This document shows positions 24,501-38,399 of a DNA stretch of 64,000 nucleotides, one piece after another; position 1 is the stretch's first letter; each line of letters begins with the position of its first letter. The notes beneath the pieces are model-generated. The model was not told the DNA's origin and did not search any database. It was given only the letters and a program-made list of their open reading frames with translations. Source of the stretch: Glandiceps talaboti (Eukaryota; Hemichordata; Enteropneusta; Spengelidae); assembly GCF_964340395.1 (NCBI RefSeq), contig NC_135550.1, forward strand, positions 17,946,484 through 18,010,483, written 5' to 3'. Both the position numbers and the translations under genes were made by a program.

Positions 24501-27500
24501 TCGAAATAACTCCTGTGGACTGTAGTGTTGGGCAATAGTCTCTGCACATGCTGGCAATATCACTGCACGGGCAGTAGTATATTTAGAGGTCATGTGATTT
24601 GATTCTGACCAATGACAGCATGTGTAAGAACATTGAGGTGTAATGATAATATATTGGTCATTGAAGACTAGGTTAGATCTATTATTTAGTATTGTAACAT
24701 CATTTATGGTTAAGTTAGTCCTAGCCTCTGTAGATTGCTTGATGGTTGACCCAGCAAGCATTTTGTATGCAAAGAAAATGTTAAATTCCAAGGCTGACCA
24801 TCCAGTCAGCTAGGGAGACTAGGTTAGACCCCCATCTGCAGTGTCAAAACCCATGTGAATCAACTACCAGTACATTCCATGATGTCGGAGAAAATCCACT
24901 GATCATATTAATCATTGGTTTCAAAATTCTGATGGTTTTGCTTTTATGTAGCTTGAATACATTTCAACTGTATTGATCTTTATAGTAATGTGTATTTGTT
25001 AGCAAGTGTTAATGAGAATATACAATTTAATGTGATTTCATTCTATAATGTGAACTCTTAATTAAAGCTGCAGTAGTCACAACTGGAACGTTTTTTGTAG
25101 CCTTTTTGTTCGATAGAATGTGACTTACTAATACCAATAATATTGTAGAACTTGAATAGTACTGAATCACATGTGGGTGTAGTCCATTCAAATTGATTTT
25201 TGGATTTGCACCCAAATTTATAACCCAGATGTAATCAAGATTTCAACCTGTTGCTGTATGTACTACTGATGGATACAATTGACTCTAATTAACATGTACA
25301 ATGTAGCTAATTATAGGTGTTGTGACAATTTTCAGTAAATAAATTGTTGATTGTGTCAAAATAATACTCAAGTTAGAGCGAGTACAGACTGTGCAGGTTT
25401 ACATTTGTAAATGTAGGAATGATCCTAGTAACATATGGGTAATATGTAATTAAAAACATAAAACTATTCTAATATTCAAAAATTTGATTTGTCTTAAAAA
25501 GTGAAATCCATGTATGTTCAAGTTGTCGTAATTGCCCAGGAATTAAGACTGTAGTAAAGCATGGCTAAATCTGCCAGGCTGTGATTAAGACCATTGAAGG
25601 GACAAATTGAGTACCACATGTACAAAATATTTATCAGCTGGCCAATAAAACTGGCACAGAGCCAATTGCATTGTATTACTGATAATTTCGTGGTCTAAAT
25701 TGTTTTTGGTTTCTTTGTGTGTTGATAAAACAAGTGTAAAAATACATCTCACAAGAGTCCCATCTATTTTACTATATGGAAATCAGTTTCCCAATTTTCA
25801 AGTTGAACTACAAACTTTATGTACATGTATGGCTGGGTTGTAGGGGCAATGAACCATAGTTTGTTAGTATGAACTAGAGTGGACGTGGTTCCATAGGTTG
25901 TCCTTCTAGGTGAGGTAAATGAACTAGAGTGGCCATGAGTCTATGGGTTATAGCCTTCTAGATCAGGTACACATGATCATGATAGACTTAGGAACTCCAA
26001 CTGCGATTTGTTTTTTTTTTAATCAGGGTTTACATTCCACGATTGGCTTTTGATGTTTTGCCATAAGGCCTAGAAAAATAAATTGTTTGGTTCTGGGTTA
26101 CTGACCCCCACCTAGTTACCTAGTTTTTTTTTATGTATTCAAGAAAAAAATAATAAAACCACAAAATATTGTGAAGTCTTGCAAGAAATATTGGATGAGT
26201 AAACTGACATTAGATTAAAAAGACAATATAAAACTGTTCTTCCAATCTGTAATGGCTGTACATCTGATGATCACAATTTTCGCAATTTTCATATTTTTTC
26301 TCACAAATATGAAAAAAAAATGTTTAGGGAAGGCATGAAAAACTAGGTGGTGTCGGCTAACCGGAACCAAACAACTTTTTTTTATTTGGCCTAACTACCT
26401 GAACTAGACACTACATATCAGAAAAAAATTTAACAAAAATAAAATAAAAAATCTACCTACCTACCTATTCTAAATTTGAGCATAATCGGAACCACACAAT
26501 TTTTTTTTTTATTAGGCCTCACATAATATACATGTAACATGCACCGTCAGTAAAGTTTAACCAAACTGACCCACAGTTGTGTTGGCTCATTCATGATGCA
26601 TTGTTTAATACTTCTGTGGTTGTTTCTTTCAGATATGTGAGTTCTTATCATGATCAGAATGTTTACTGTGTACAAAGGTTTTTAGTGTTGAATTAGGAAG
26701 TAGAATCCAAGCTATTGGGGATTTTGAAGTTTGTGATGGGGAAAGCAAAAAATAAAAAATGACCATCCTCATGGATTCCAGGCTAGTGTTGAAGTTAAAA
26801 TAAAAATAAGTGTAAAATAAACATAATAGTGAAAAGACATACTATATTTGTTCATTGAATCAAGATGTGATAAACAGTTTAATCACTGATTTGATGGGTA
26901 CACTTCTATGTATCTAAGCAATGGAGATGGTACAATTGTGCACACAAGTTGTTGTATGTATTAAAAACTACAACTTCGTATCTTTACTTTGTGTGTGAAA
27001 AGGTCGCAAAGATCAGGGATTCAATACCAGGTTCTATTATTCGTACTGTCTTTTCAATGGAGCAATAACAATTATATATAGATATGGATTAATCTTTTGT
27101 TTAGGTTTACCCTTTTCTATAGATTTGCCAGGCAACTGTTCTCACATCTGAATATGAATTATCCAAGCTGGGCCTTTAAGCTTCAGATAGTTTACAAGGT
27201 ATAGCAATAGTGACATGTTATGTATATGTCTGGTCATATTTCTACCCAAAGGATCACATCAATATTTCAAGACATATGTACCTGGTCATATTCCGAGGTC
27301 ACATTTCTACCCAAAGGATCGCATCTATTTCAAGTTGTATGTACCCGGTCATATTCCCAGGTCACATTTCTACCCAAAGGATCGCATCTATTTCAAGTTG
27401 TATGTACCCGGTCATATTCCCAGGTCACATTTCTACCCAAAGGATCGCATCTATTTCAAGTTGTATGTACCCGGTCATATTCCCAGGTCACATTTCTACC

Positions 27501-30500
27501 CAAAGGATCGCATCTATTTCAAGTTGTATGTACCTGGTCATATTTCGGGGTCACATTTCTACCCAAAGGATCGCATCTATTTCAAGTTGTATGTACCCGG
27601 TCATATTCCCAGGTCATATTTTTACCCAAAGGATCGCATCTATTTCAAGTTGTATGTACCCGGTCATATTCCCAGGTCACATTTCTACCCAAAGGATCGC
27701 ATCTATTTCAAGTTGTATGTACCTGGTCATATTTCGGGGTCACATTTCTACCCAAAGGATCGCATCTTTTTCAAGTTGTATGTACCCGGTCATATTCCCA
27801 GGTCATATTTTTACCCAAAGGATCACATCTATTTCAAGTTGTATATACCTGGTCATATTCCGAGGTCACATTTCTACCCAAAGGATCGCATCTATTTCAA
27901 GTTGTATGTACCTGGTCACATTCCCGGGTCATATTTCTATATCGTCCCATATCGTCATATAAATTTCAAGTCTGAGAGTAATATACTTTTAAAATTATAC
28001 ATGCTAAATATCTTATGGTAATGGTGTTAACAAATTTAGACTTTATCCTCCCATTATATTGATTACAATACTCTAGGCAAAAGTTGACCCATGATAAGAC
28101 CTAGTCTGAAAGGTCCAGTATTTGGTCCACTTCTGTAAACCACGCAGTACAATATTACACAAATGGAAATAACTGGATCTTTTAGACTACCCATTGTATT
28201 GATTTCAATGCCAAGTAAAAGTTGACCCATGGTGAGACCATGTGATATTTCAATATTACCTAAATGCATTTCAATTTGTCCATTTCAATGGTGTTATTAG
28301 AAGAGAATTAGAAGAGCTGGTGGTACAGAATTTGATACCTATGAAATATAAATGTTGGTTGAATACAAGAATGAATGAAGAAATATATCACTGAAATTGA
28401 CAAATTGAAATAACCAGGCTGCTGAAATCTACAAAACAATCAAAATATACTGACTTTAAATTGTACAAAATCAAGAAATAAATCATGTAAAGAAACAAAA
28501 TAAGGAATACACGAGTGGCAGGGTAATAGAAATATAAAATTGAAATGTCTTGTACTGTGGAATCTGTAATTTAAAAGGATAAATTATAATGTATGTGAAT
28601 TTAACAAAAGTTATTTAAACACAAACAAACCTGAAAATATATAATTGACCAATGAAGCGTGAATTTAATAATATATATATATATAGATATACAGTACCAC
28701 AAGAGTATGTGAAGGAATCAAGAATAAACCAATGAGTCAGGTTATACAAACCGATAGCGCAGGAAATAAGGGTGTTTTTTTTTATTTCGTTGGCAAATGG
28801 ACAAAAAGTCTGTCACTTATCTAAAAATATTTACATTTGTTTTTGTGCATTTAATATTCAAATATATTATTATCATAAAGATCTTGAGAAAATGTCAAAT
28901 TATATATTGTGGTCGTTGCTGAACTTACATGTAAATACATGTAAAATTTTATCCTCAACAAAATAAAGTAAAGTTAAAGACAAAGATTTTTCAAATTAAA
29001 TCAAATTTATGGTGATTTGACTATGTATATTTCAATGTATCAAATGTGAAAGCAACATGTAAAAAATAGGGTAAATTTCAGTCTAAAGTAGAAAGCCCTA
29101 CGTCATTCCCTAACTTATGTTCATATACTTCCTTTATGTAAATTTCCTACTCTTTCACGCTGAGCCGCACTTCATCAAAATTGACAGTTATGGTTTAACT
29201 CTTTGTCAGTTAATGAGCAGTTATTGAACCTCTTGTCAATATCATTAACTAACACACTCGTTTTACATTTACTGTGTTTATTCACTGATAAAAAGCCCTA
29301 AAGGTTGCTCATTGTGCTATGTCTGATTTCAATGCAATTTATGAAACTTGTGTGCAAGTGTTTGGGTTTATTCATGGGTGATATATTTGCCTGACTGCAG
29401 TTGACTAAACATGCAACAAGTATATCTTGTATAGATATGTTATATTCGTTTATTTCTGTATCAAATTATGATGAAATGTTGTCAATAAAAGTGCTGACAT
29501 ATTGAATGCTGGAAATTTACCAGTTGTCATATAGTGTGTGAATTTGTGTTTAACTCTGACAGAAAGATGATTCCGGAAATATCAGTTTTGAATTTTTTTT
29601 TGGACTGGACATTTTATTATCATATTTTTTTCACGGGGAATGGTTGCAGTGGTTCTGATAGTTTATTTAATATCTAGTTTTTCGTTCAGTTTTATTGCCT
29701 TTATACTTGTGGTGTTATTACATGTTTTATATTGATCACCATTCTCCACAACTGATGCAGTGGCCATTTAACTTTCGTTCTGATTCTTACTGAACAGAGT
29801 TGTCAACCATTCCAGCAGCATCTTTCAAATACATGCTATGTCAGATATAGAGTGCTGATCATGTTGAGAATGAAAACATGTAATACAAGGACAATTTGAA
29901 CTCAAATAAAATTAATATTAAGGTTGAAAGAAACAACATCAGATAATGATACATCTTCAGTTTGGGTTCTGATCGTTCAAAATAAATCAGAAGTATTTTT
30001 ATGCTATTCTGTAGAATGGTAAAACCTGTTGACAATTCCTATCAATATGAAATATCAATAATTTTTCATTCATTCATTATTATATCAAAAGTATAAAAAT
30101 CATTCATGAAAAATAAATTATATAATAGCCATGCCCCTTCTTCCTTCAATTCAAATTTGACCGACTTCAAATTAAATTTACTACATGTATCTATCCCCAA
30201 CAATTACTATGCATGTGTAGATTTCCCCACTAGATTACTTTCTCAAAGTAAAGAATTCAGGATGAAATATCTATAATATGTTCTTTGAAAATGTAACTGT
30301 GTCGTATTTTACTTTCTGGTGTGATAAAGAAAGTGATTGCTGGATGAAATTTAACATTGACATTGCTTGCTTGATGAGTATCAATATGACATTGTTGATG
30401 AGATGAAAAATGACAACACATGTGTAGAGACGGTATCACAATTTTGTACTGTAAATGCTGGTATGACGTTATTGTTAGTCTGGCATTTTGTGTCAAATCC

Positions 30501-33500
30501 ATTTTGCTATGAATATTATAATTTCAACTTTAAAACACTTCAATGAAAGCCACCATTGGTCAGAATCAAATTGCATGACTTCATTTCAGTATGATATGAC
30601 CCGCATTTTTAAATATCTGGATGAAATGCTTTCGCATTACAATTCTTGGTATCTAAAATAGAACATTATTGACGAGGTGCATCAAAACAATCATGGTGAT
30701 CATGAGAACAAGGTGACCTTTTTGTTCTATTTTAACCCTCTAGCATGAGACGAAATACTATTGCAGGTACCAAGAATTATCCATCTCTAGTTTTCCCTAC
30801 CATGTTGAATACGGCTTATGATGTTAACAATAGCAATACTAATATTTCCCCCCTCCCCATGAATATCATGTTGAAATGAAGATTTGAAATTAATATTTTC
30901 ATAATTCTCTTTTTGTGGTTTATAGATATAATTAATGATGCTGTCTTTGATGAAGACCACGATGAAATGGTACTGGTTAAAGACATAGAAATGTTTTCAA
31001 TGTGTGAGCACCACCTAGTACCCTTTGTAGGAAAGGTAGGACTGTCTTCCCTTGTTTATTACTCATTAGCCAAGTTGTACAACTTAGCCCCTTGATCCTT
31101 GAGAGGACAACTCTGATTTGTTTTGTCAGAAAAGAATGACGTGTGTTACCAGTATTGTTTGTGATTATATTGTTAAAGTATAGTTATGTGTGCTATTGCA
31201 TTTAAAGGGGAACCATCATCTTTATGTCGGCCATGCTGAGGAACAAAAAGCCAAAATTGAAGCGTATACAATAATCCAAGTCACACCTCATTTGAATGTC
31301 TAAATATTGGTCCATATTGTAATCGATATATCACCATGAATTCTTACCAGTGATAACTGTTCCATATTATTTTCAGTTATCACTTGTCCTTACTATTACT
31401 TAGCCATTATGTTTCATTTCTTTGCTTTTGTAGGTTTCGATAGGTTACCTTCCTGATAAACGTGTTATTGGTCTCAGTAAGTTGGCCAGGTAAGTGTAAC
31501 CACATAATGTGTTATTGGTTTCAGTAAGTTGGCTAGGTAAGTGTAACCACATAATGTGTTATTGGTCTCAGTAAGTTGGCTAGGTAAGTGTAACCACATA
31601 ATGTGTTATTGGTCTCAGTAAGTTGGCCAGGTAAGTGTAACCACATAATGTGTTATTGGTCTCAGTAAGTTGGCTAGGTAAGTGTAACCACATAACGTGT
31701 TATTGGTCTTAGTAAGTTGGCTAGGTAAGTGTAACCACATAACGTTATTATCGGTCTTAGTATTAGTAAGTTGGCCAGGTAAGTGTAACCAAATAATTTG
31801 TTATTGGTCTCAGTAAGTTGGCTAGGTAAGTGTAACCACATAACGTGTTATTGGTCTTAGTAAGTTGGCTAGGTAAGTGTAACCACATAACGTTATTATC
31901 GGTCTTAGTATTAGTAAGTTGGCCAGGTAAGTGTAACCACATAACGTGTTATTGGTCTTAGTAAGTTGGCTAGGTAAGTGTAACCACATAACGTTATTAT
32001 CGGTCTTAGTATTAGTAAGTTGGCCAGGTAAGTGTAACCACATAACGTGTTATTGGTCTTAGTAAGTTGGCTAGGTAAGTGTAACCACATAATGTTATTA
32101 TCGGTCTTAGTATTAGTAAGTTGGATAGATAAGTGTAACCACATAACGTGTTATTGGTCTCAGTAAGTTGGCTAGGTAAGTGTAACCACATAACGTGTTA
32201 TTGGTCTTAGTAAGTTGGCTAGGTAAGTGTAACCACATAACGTTATTATCGGTCTTAGTATTAGTAAGTTGGATAGATAAGTGTAACCACATAACGTGTT
32301 ATTGGTCTCAGTAAGTTGGCTAGGTAAGTGTAACCACATAACATGTTATTGGTCTTAGTAAGTTGGCTAGGTAAGTGCAACCACATAACGTTATTATCGG
32401 TCTTAGTAAGTTGGCTAGATAAGTGTAACCACATAACGTGTTATTGGTCTTAGTAAGTTGGATAGATAAGTGTAACCACATAACGTTATTATTGGTCTTA
32501 GTAAGTTGGCTAGATAAGTGTAACCACATAGCTTTAATTAAAGATGCAAAGTAAGTAATACTACTCACTTCATGAACTTCATCTTGTATATTTTGGTATT
32601 TTTTTCATACGCAATCTTTTAAGAGAAATAAAAAGTAAGGCCTGTTTGAAATCTGGAAACCAAAGATGTAATTATGTTTTTGGTGTAGTACCCACATTTG
32701 TGGCACGTGTAACTTTGACTTTGAAGTTGGTCAAGAATCAGTTCAACATATTATTTTTGCAACCGTCTTGCGTGTCATGCACAATGTCATCTTACTTACT
32801 CCTTTCGTTAAAGAGTCTTTCCTCAAAACATCAATGTCGTTAGTACTTTATAGGGACTGTATTATCAATAACTTTTGCTCTTTAAAACTGCCTCGTAAAC
32901 CACTTCATTTGAAAAGAGAAAATACATGTACCATCTTTAAGCTTGAATAGTCCAGTAGAATAGACTACTTGGGTTTTTTTTTACAGTGACTTGATTTAAA
33001 TGTCGCAGCTATCACATATAGTTCAGATTGTGAACTTTTACCAGTTTACTTGCTTATTCCAATCTTTTGTTGCAGAGGGTGCATTTCTGGTTTTAAAAAA
33101 AATTGGAGTTTACATTTGTACGTTTTGAATGTGTAAAACCATATTTGTGTGAGTGAGTTTATCAAGTACATACTATAATGTGTTGTAGTTCTTCATGTTA
33201 TTACTGACAGTATGTGTATCATGATCTATGTGACTGTGTTGCTATGTGACTGTGTTGCTATGTGACTCAATCTGATTAAAATCCGATGTAGATGTCGGCT
33301 AATCGTGCATTGCTATCTTACCATCGTTATTTAGCTTGAATTGACCTTCGTAGTACATGTTTACATTTTTTAGCCTGATCGCCTCCTCTACGCGATCAGG
33401 CTAAAAAATGTAAACATGTACTACGAAGGTCAATTCAAGCTAAATAACGATGGTAAGATAGCAATGCACGATTAGCCGACGTCTACATCGGATTTTAATC

Positions 33501-36500
33501 AGATTGCTATGTGACTGTGTTGTTATGAATCAGATATCAATTTAATCCAACTCTTTCCTTTGACTGCAGAATTGTTGAAATGTTCAGCAGAAGACTACAA
33601 GGTAAGAAATGTGAAGGGCGCCCTCTGGTGATCAGTCAATGATATTTTTTTTTCAAAGCCAATCCCAGTTTACATGTAATTATCAATGAAACAGAAATGA
33701 TATCACTTTAATTTGGATTTCAAATTCAAAATGAGGTACATGAAAACATAGAAGTGAAAGAAAGTAAGATTGCATTTGAGTGAATGTAAAAGACTTTCAA
33801 CAGTAGAAAAGGATGGAAATAATAGAGTGAACTGTATCTGTCTGTACTGTCTGCAAGAGGCAAACATTTGTGCAGTCACAAATAGAGTGTAAAAGTATTG
33901 TGTTATTTTGACAGTGTCAGTTTTTTCAAACCCTATGATAAGTCCAGTAAGTTGAAAAAATGCAAAGAGGACGGCTGTCGTGTCTTTACTCTTCTCATAA
34001 TGAAAGGGAATGGATACCTTGTGAATTCAATATGTTTTAATGAAATATTGAATGTTAAATGAGAGAAACTGCATTGATTTCATTCACTTTCACAAAGTAT
34101 TCCCCCCCCCCCTTAAAATACCTATGATACAAGTGAAAAATGGTTATTTTTAGCTCTGTTGTTGGCAACAGCTACTAAGGGCTAGCGGGATTCGCCATCA
34201 TTGTCCATTGTCCGTTTGTGACATTATTCTGTTATCATCTTCTTCTCTAAAGTTTTTGACTGGGTTTATAGTTGATATTGACCTAAAAACCACAAAAATT
34301 TCACCGCTATGGTTATTCTTAATTTTACCATAGTGTATTTTAACTGTTTCTGAACAATGCTCAACAAATACAGTGACACCATCTGAGTTTCACCTTGCAC
34401 ATCTCCCCCACCATTTATGTAACAAAAAACAAAAAAGCAGAGCTGTTCAATCGATAGATCACTTCTTCATTATATTGTATTTTAACAGTTCAAGAGAGAC
34501 TCACCAAACAAATCGCAGTAGCGTTAACAGAAGCCATATCTCCAACCGGTGTTGGTGTTATAATTGAAGCTTCGTAAGTAAACTTTTAAAATGTCATTAA
34601 TACTATTCTTGTAAGCTTAATGTACTTTGTCTAGCCACTTCAAATAATGAACATAATATTGCTATCTCATCAGTTATGTATATTATGCCTTGATTCTATA
34701 TTTTTTCACACCTTGGCCTTCTCTCACTGTACTATTATGTTTTAATGTTATACTGCCCTCTATTTGTTCACCATGATATTGTTTTCATGTTATAGCGCCC
34801 TCTATGCACTCTTCCAAGAAATATTATATAATGTATAGTTATATTCTTACTACCTGATTGATATGTCAAGGTATCAGAAATACTCATTATTTACTGTTTT
34901 ACTACAAAACTTGGTGAGTTATCCTATGTACAAGTTCTGTGTCCTTGAGTATATATAGCCAGTTATTGTAACAAAGTGTAGATGCCAATCATATGCAATC
35001 GTAATACATGTTTTTTTTATGAACAAATTCCAGATTATGAAAATTCGTATTGATGTGATGAAATACAAATTATGAGTAATAATTTATAAATATCATTTTG
35101 GGGCTAGGAGTAGGATATCTAATGTGACTTTGTGTTGAGTTTGGAGGATGTGGTGTGATTTTATGTTTTGATGTGATACCAACAATCTGATGTGCGTTTA
35201 TGCTCACTCTGAGTTTAGTAAATTTGACATCAAATGATTGAACACATAAATATGTGATAAAAACACTCAGATTATGAAGCTTTGCAAACACAAATGAAAA
35301 CCATCGACAATTGTAATACTATGAACAACCCCATATTTGCTGAAATTTGGTACACCCCTTTTGTCTTGTAACAGTAACTGGAACAGTGTATTGCAGATAG
35401 TAGGGACCATAGGATGAAAATAGAACATAAGGTCTTGAATATTTATCACCTCATTCAATCTCCATTTCAAATCAAAAGTTTATTGTCAGAAACTCAAAAA
35501 AGGGTGGCAGATTGCACAATGGCAATAAATTTTAGTGTTATTTAGTTAGGTTCACGAAAAAGTGAGTTTAATGTCTGGTGATATTTATTACCATATAAAT
35601 CTAAAAGAGAAGTAATTCAGTTCGTGCCAGCATTAAGTGTTTTGTTGTAATAAAAAACAGAACTATCGCTCTTGATTTCATCATGACAAAAGTGATATTA
35701 CCTTCAGTTACGACGTCTGTTTGGCCACCTCAAGCACAAAAACAACCCATGGTTGTAATACAAACAAAATATTTGAAAAAATCATAAAAATTGTTTAAAT
35801 CACATTTTCATGAAGAATAACTCAAATTTACCAACTTGTCAAAGAAACAAACATCACTAAAACAATAACAGTATAATATAGAAATGAGAAATTAACAATT
35901 TTCTCAATATTGTGACTATTTTCATGTACTCTAAATCACAGCTTTATTTCGACTGACAATAAACCTTAAAAAGGGAATGAAAAGCGTCCAACAAAAATTA
36001 ATGAATGAATCAAAAGACTTTGCTTTCATGTGTTACCAATGGGATAATCTCACATCAATTGAATTGCAAGTCAGGTCTGTAGTGTGATTATTTCACTTTA
36101 ATAAACAGAGACAGTCTCCACAAAGTGATGATTATAAAAAGAGATGAAAAGTACGGACATAAAAATGATGAAAGAGGAGGGCATTTCAAAATCACTACAT
36201 TGTGATTCTTAGTAGGTTGTGTGTACAGGCAAAAGATTGTAGTTTACAGTTTTTAAGCTATTAAAAACTCAAAATGACTCAGTGAGTATATGCTAATCAT
36301 GTAACCTTGGGGTCATGTGACCTTGATGAAGGAATAGTAGGACAATGACCTTTCACTGAAGCAAACATATTGGTTATTGCATTCATATTGGCCACCATTA
36401 AAGAAATCTGTCAATCTAAAATCTCATAAGTTGCTGAGGAACTGAAGTGTTTTCATGACAAGACTGTTGTTTGACTTACAAAGATGTTTATTCAGTGAAA

Positions 36501-36734
36501 TCATGTTATTGAAGATTGTATGTATGATGAGGTGATTTCCTTGCAATATATTACAGTAGGTATAAAAACATCAATCAGATACTTCAAAATACAAAATTAC
36601 CATGGTAACACAGGCTTTCTTGTGATATACCAGTGTGGTAAGGAAACAGACAGAAAATATGTATCTGTCTGTCTGTCTGCCTGTCTGCTAGACTGCTTTC
36701 CGGCCTGCCTATCTTGTTGTCTGTCTGTCTGTAA

Positions 36735-36766
<32 letters not shown>

Positions 36767-37188
36767 CCTATCTATCTATCTACATATCTGTCTATCTCTA
36801 TCTATCTATCTATCTGTCTATCTATCTACCTATCTATCTATGTCTTTCTGTCTATCTATCTATCTATCTCTATCTGTCTATCTATCTGTCTATCTATTTA
36901 TCCATCTATCTATCTATCTAATCTACCTATCTAGTGATCTCTGTCTATCTATCTATCTGTCTATATGTCTATCTAATCTCTATCTATCTATCTATCTCTC
37001 TCTCTCTCTCTCAGACTGACTGTACTTGTGAAGTTTGCTTCTGTAGTGTTCTTCATGTATGGTGATGTCATTTCCTTGTAAGGTATTAGGTACAAAACAT
37101 AAATTGTCTGGTAAGATCAAAGTACAAAACTAACATGATAACACAAGATTTCATTTGATGTACCAGTGTGGTAAGGAAATAGAGAAAA

Positions 37189-37284
<96 letters not shown>

Positions 37285-38368
37285 CCTGTACATTTATTGA
37301 TGTTTTTGGTGTTGTTTTGTATTGACAATAACTATTAGCATCATAACTTGATTTTGATTATAAGTGATGCTTAGGTTTTGATTTTTTTGAGCTTCTAGAT
37401 AAGAAACTGTCTATAAATGATTTGTTCAAAGACTTTGAGTGAATGGTATTAAATTTTGTGTTGCATTTATTGTTTTGGTTAATAGCCATTATTTTGATAA
37501 CCAATGTCAGTTCTCAGTTTGTAACTCAGTTTTAAAGAGCTAGTGTGTCTGTGTCTCTGTGTGTGTATGTATGTATGTATGTATGTATGTATGTATGTAT
37601 GTATGTATGTATGTATGTATGTATGTATGTATGTATGTATGTATGTATGTATGTATGTATGTATGTGTGTATGTATGTGTCTGTGTATGTATGTATGTAT
37701 GTATGTATGTATGTGTCTCTGTGTGTGTCTGTGTATGTATGTATGTATGTATGTATGTATGTATGTATGTATGTGTGTGTGTCTGTCTGTGTGTATGTGT
37801 GTGTGTCTGTATGTATGTATGTATGTATGTATGTATGTATGTATGTATGTGTGTGTGTCTGTGTGTATGTGTGTGTGTCTGTGTGTGTATGTGTGTGTGT
37901 CTGTATGTATGTATGTATGTATGTATGTATGTATGTGTGTCTGTATGTATGTATGTATGTATGTATGTATGTATGTATGTATGTATGTGTGTGTGTGTGT
38001 GTGTGTGTCTGTATGTGTGTATGTGTCTGTGTATATGGGCCATAGACTAGACTAGTTCTGCTTGAACCATTTCTATGGCCCTCACCAGGTACAGTTTTTC
38101 TTTTCTTTTCTTCTCAGTTGTGTATCATTTTCCCTTTGTGTCTGGTGAAAATAAATAATATACAATATACAATATATGTGTGTGTGCGTGTCTGTCTGTA
38201 TGTATGTCTGTATGTATGTATGTATGTATGTATGTATGTATGTATGTATGTATGTATGTATGTATGTATGTATGTACGTACGTACGTACGTATGTACGTA
38301 TGTATGTATGTATGCATGTATGTATGTATATGTATGCATGTATGTATGTATGTATGTCTGTATGTCTG

Positions 38369-38399
<31 letters not shown>

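Larger units (their letters stand above)
18509..30925 (+). other. GCH1 intron 1
   Basis: A 12.4-kb intron without recognisable exons. It holds a duplicated 290-bp segment (19040-19625), short tandem duplications (21970-22150, 25871-25970), inverted repeat elements (26065-26519) and the 63-bp minisatellite (27228-27950). The remainder is unremarkable AT-rich DNA. Confidence 0.8.
31490..33569 (+). other. GCH1 intron 3
   Basis: It begins with the exon-3-derived array and later contains the 237-bp palindrome (33269-33505), which ends 64 bases before exon 4. The interval 32531-33230 is plain AT-rich intron. Confidence 0.85.

Noticed and set aside
27210-28021. Three plus-strand ORFs of 250-268 codons
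   Set aside because: By-products of a 63-bp satellite inside GCH1 intron 1; no frame is preferred.
31822-32568. Minus-strand ORFs repeating [14 protein letters not shown]-like text
   Set aside because: Antisense by-product of the exon-3-derived array.
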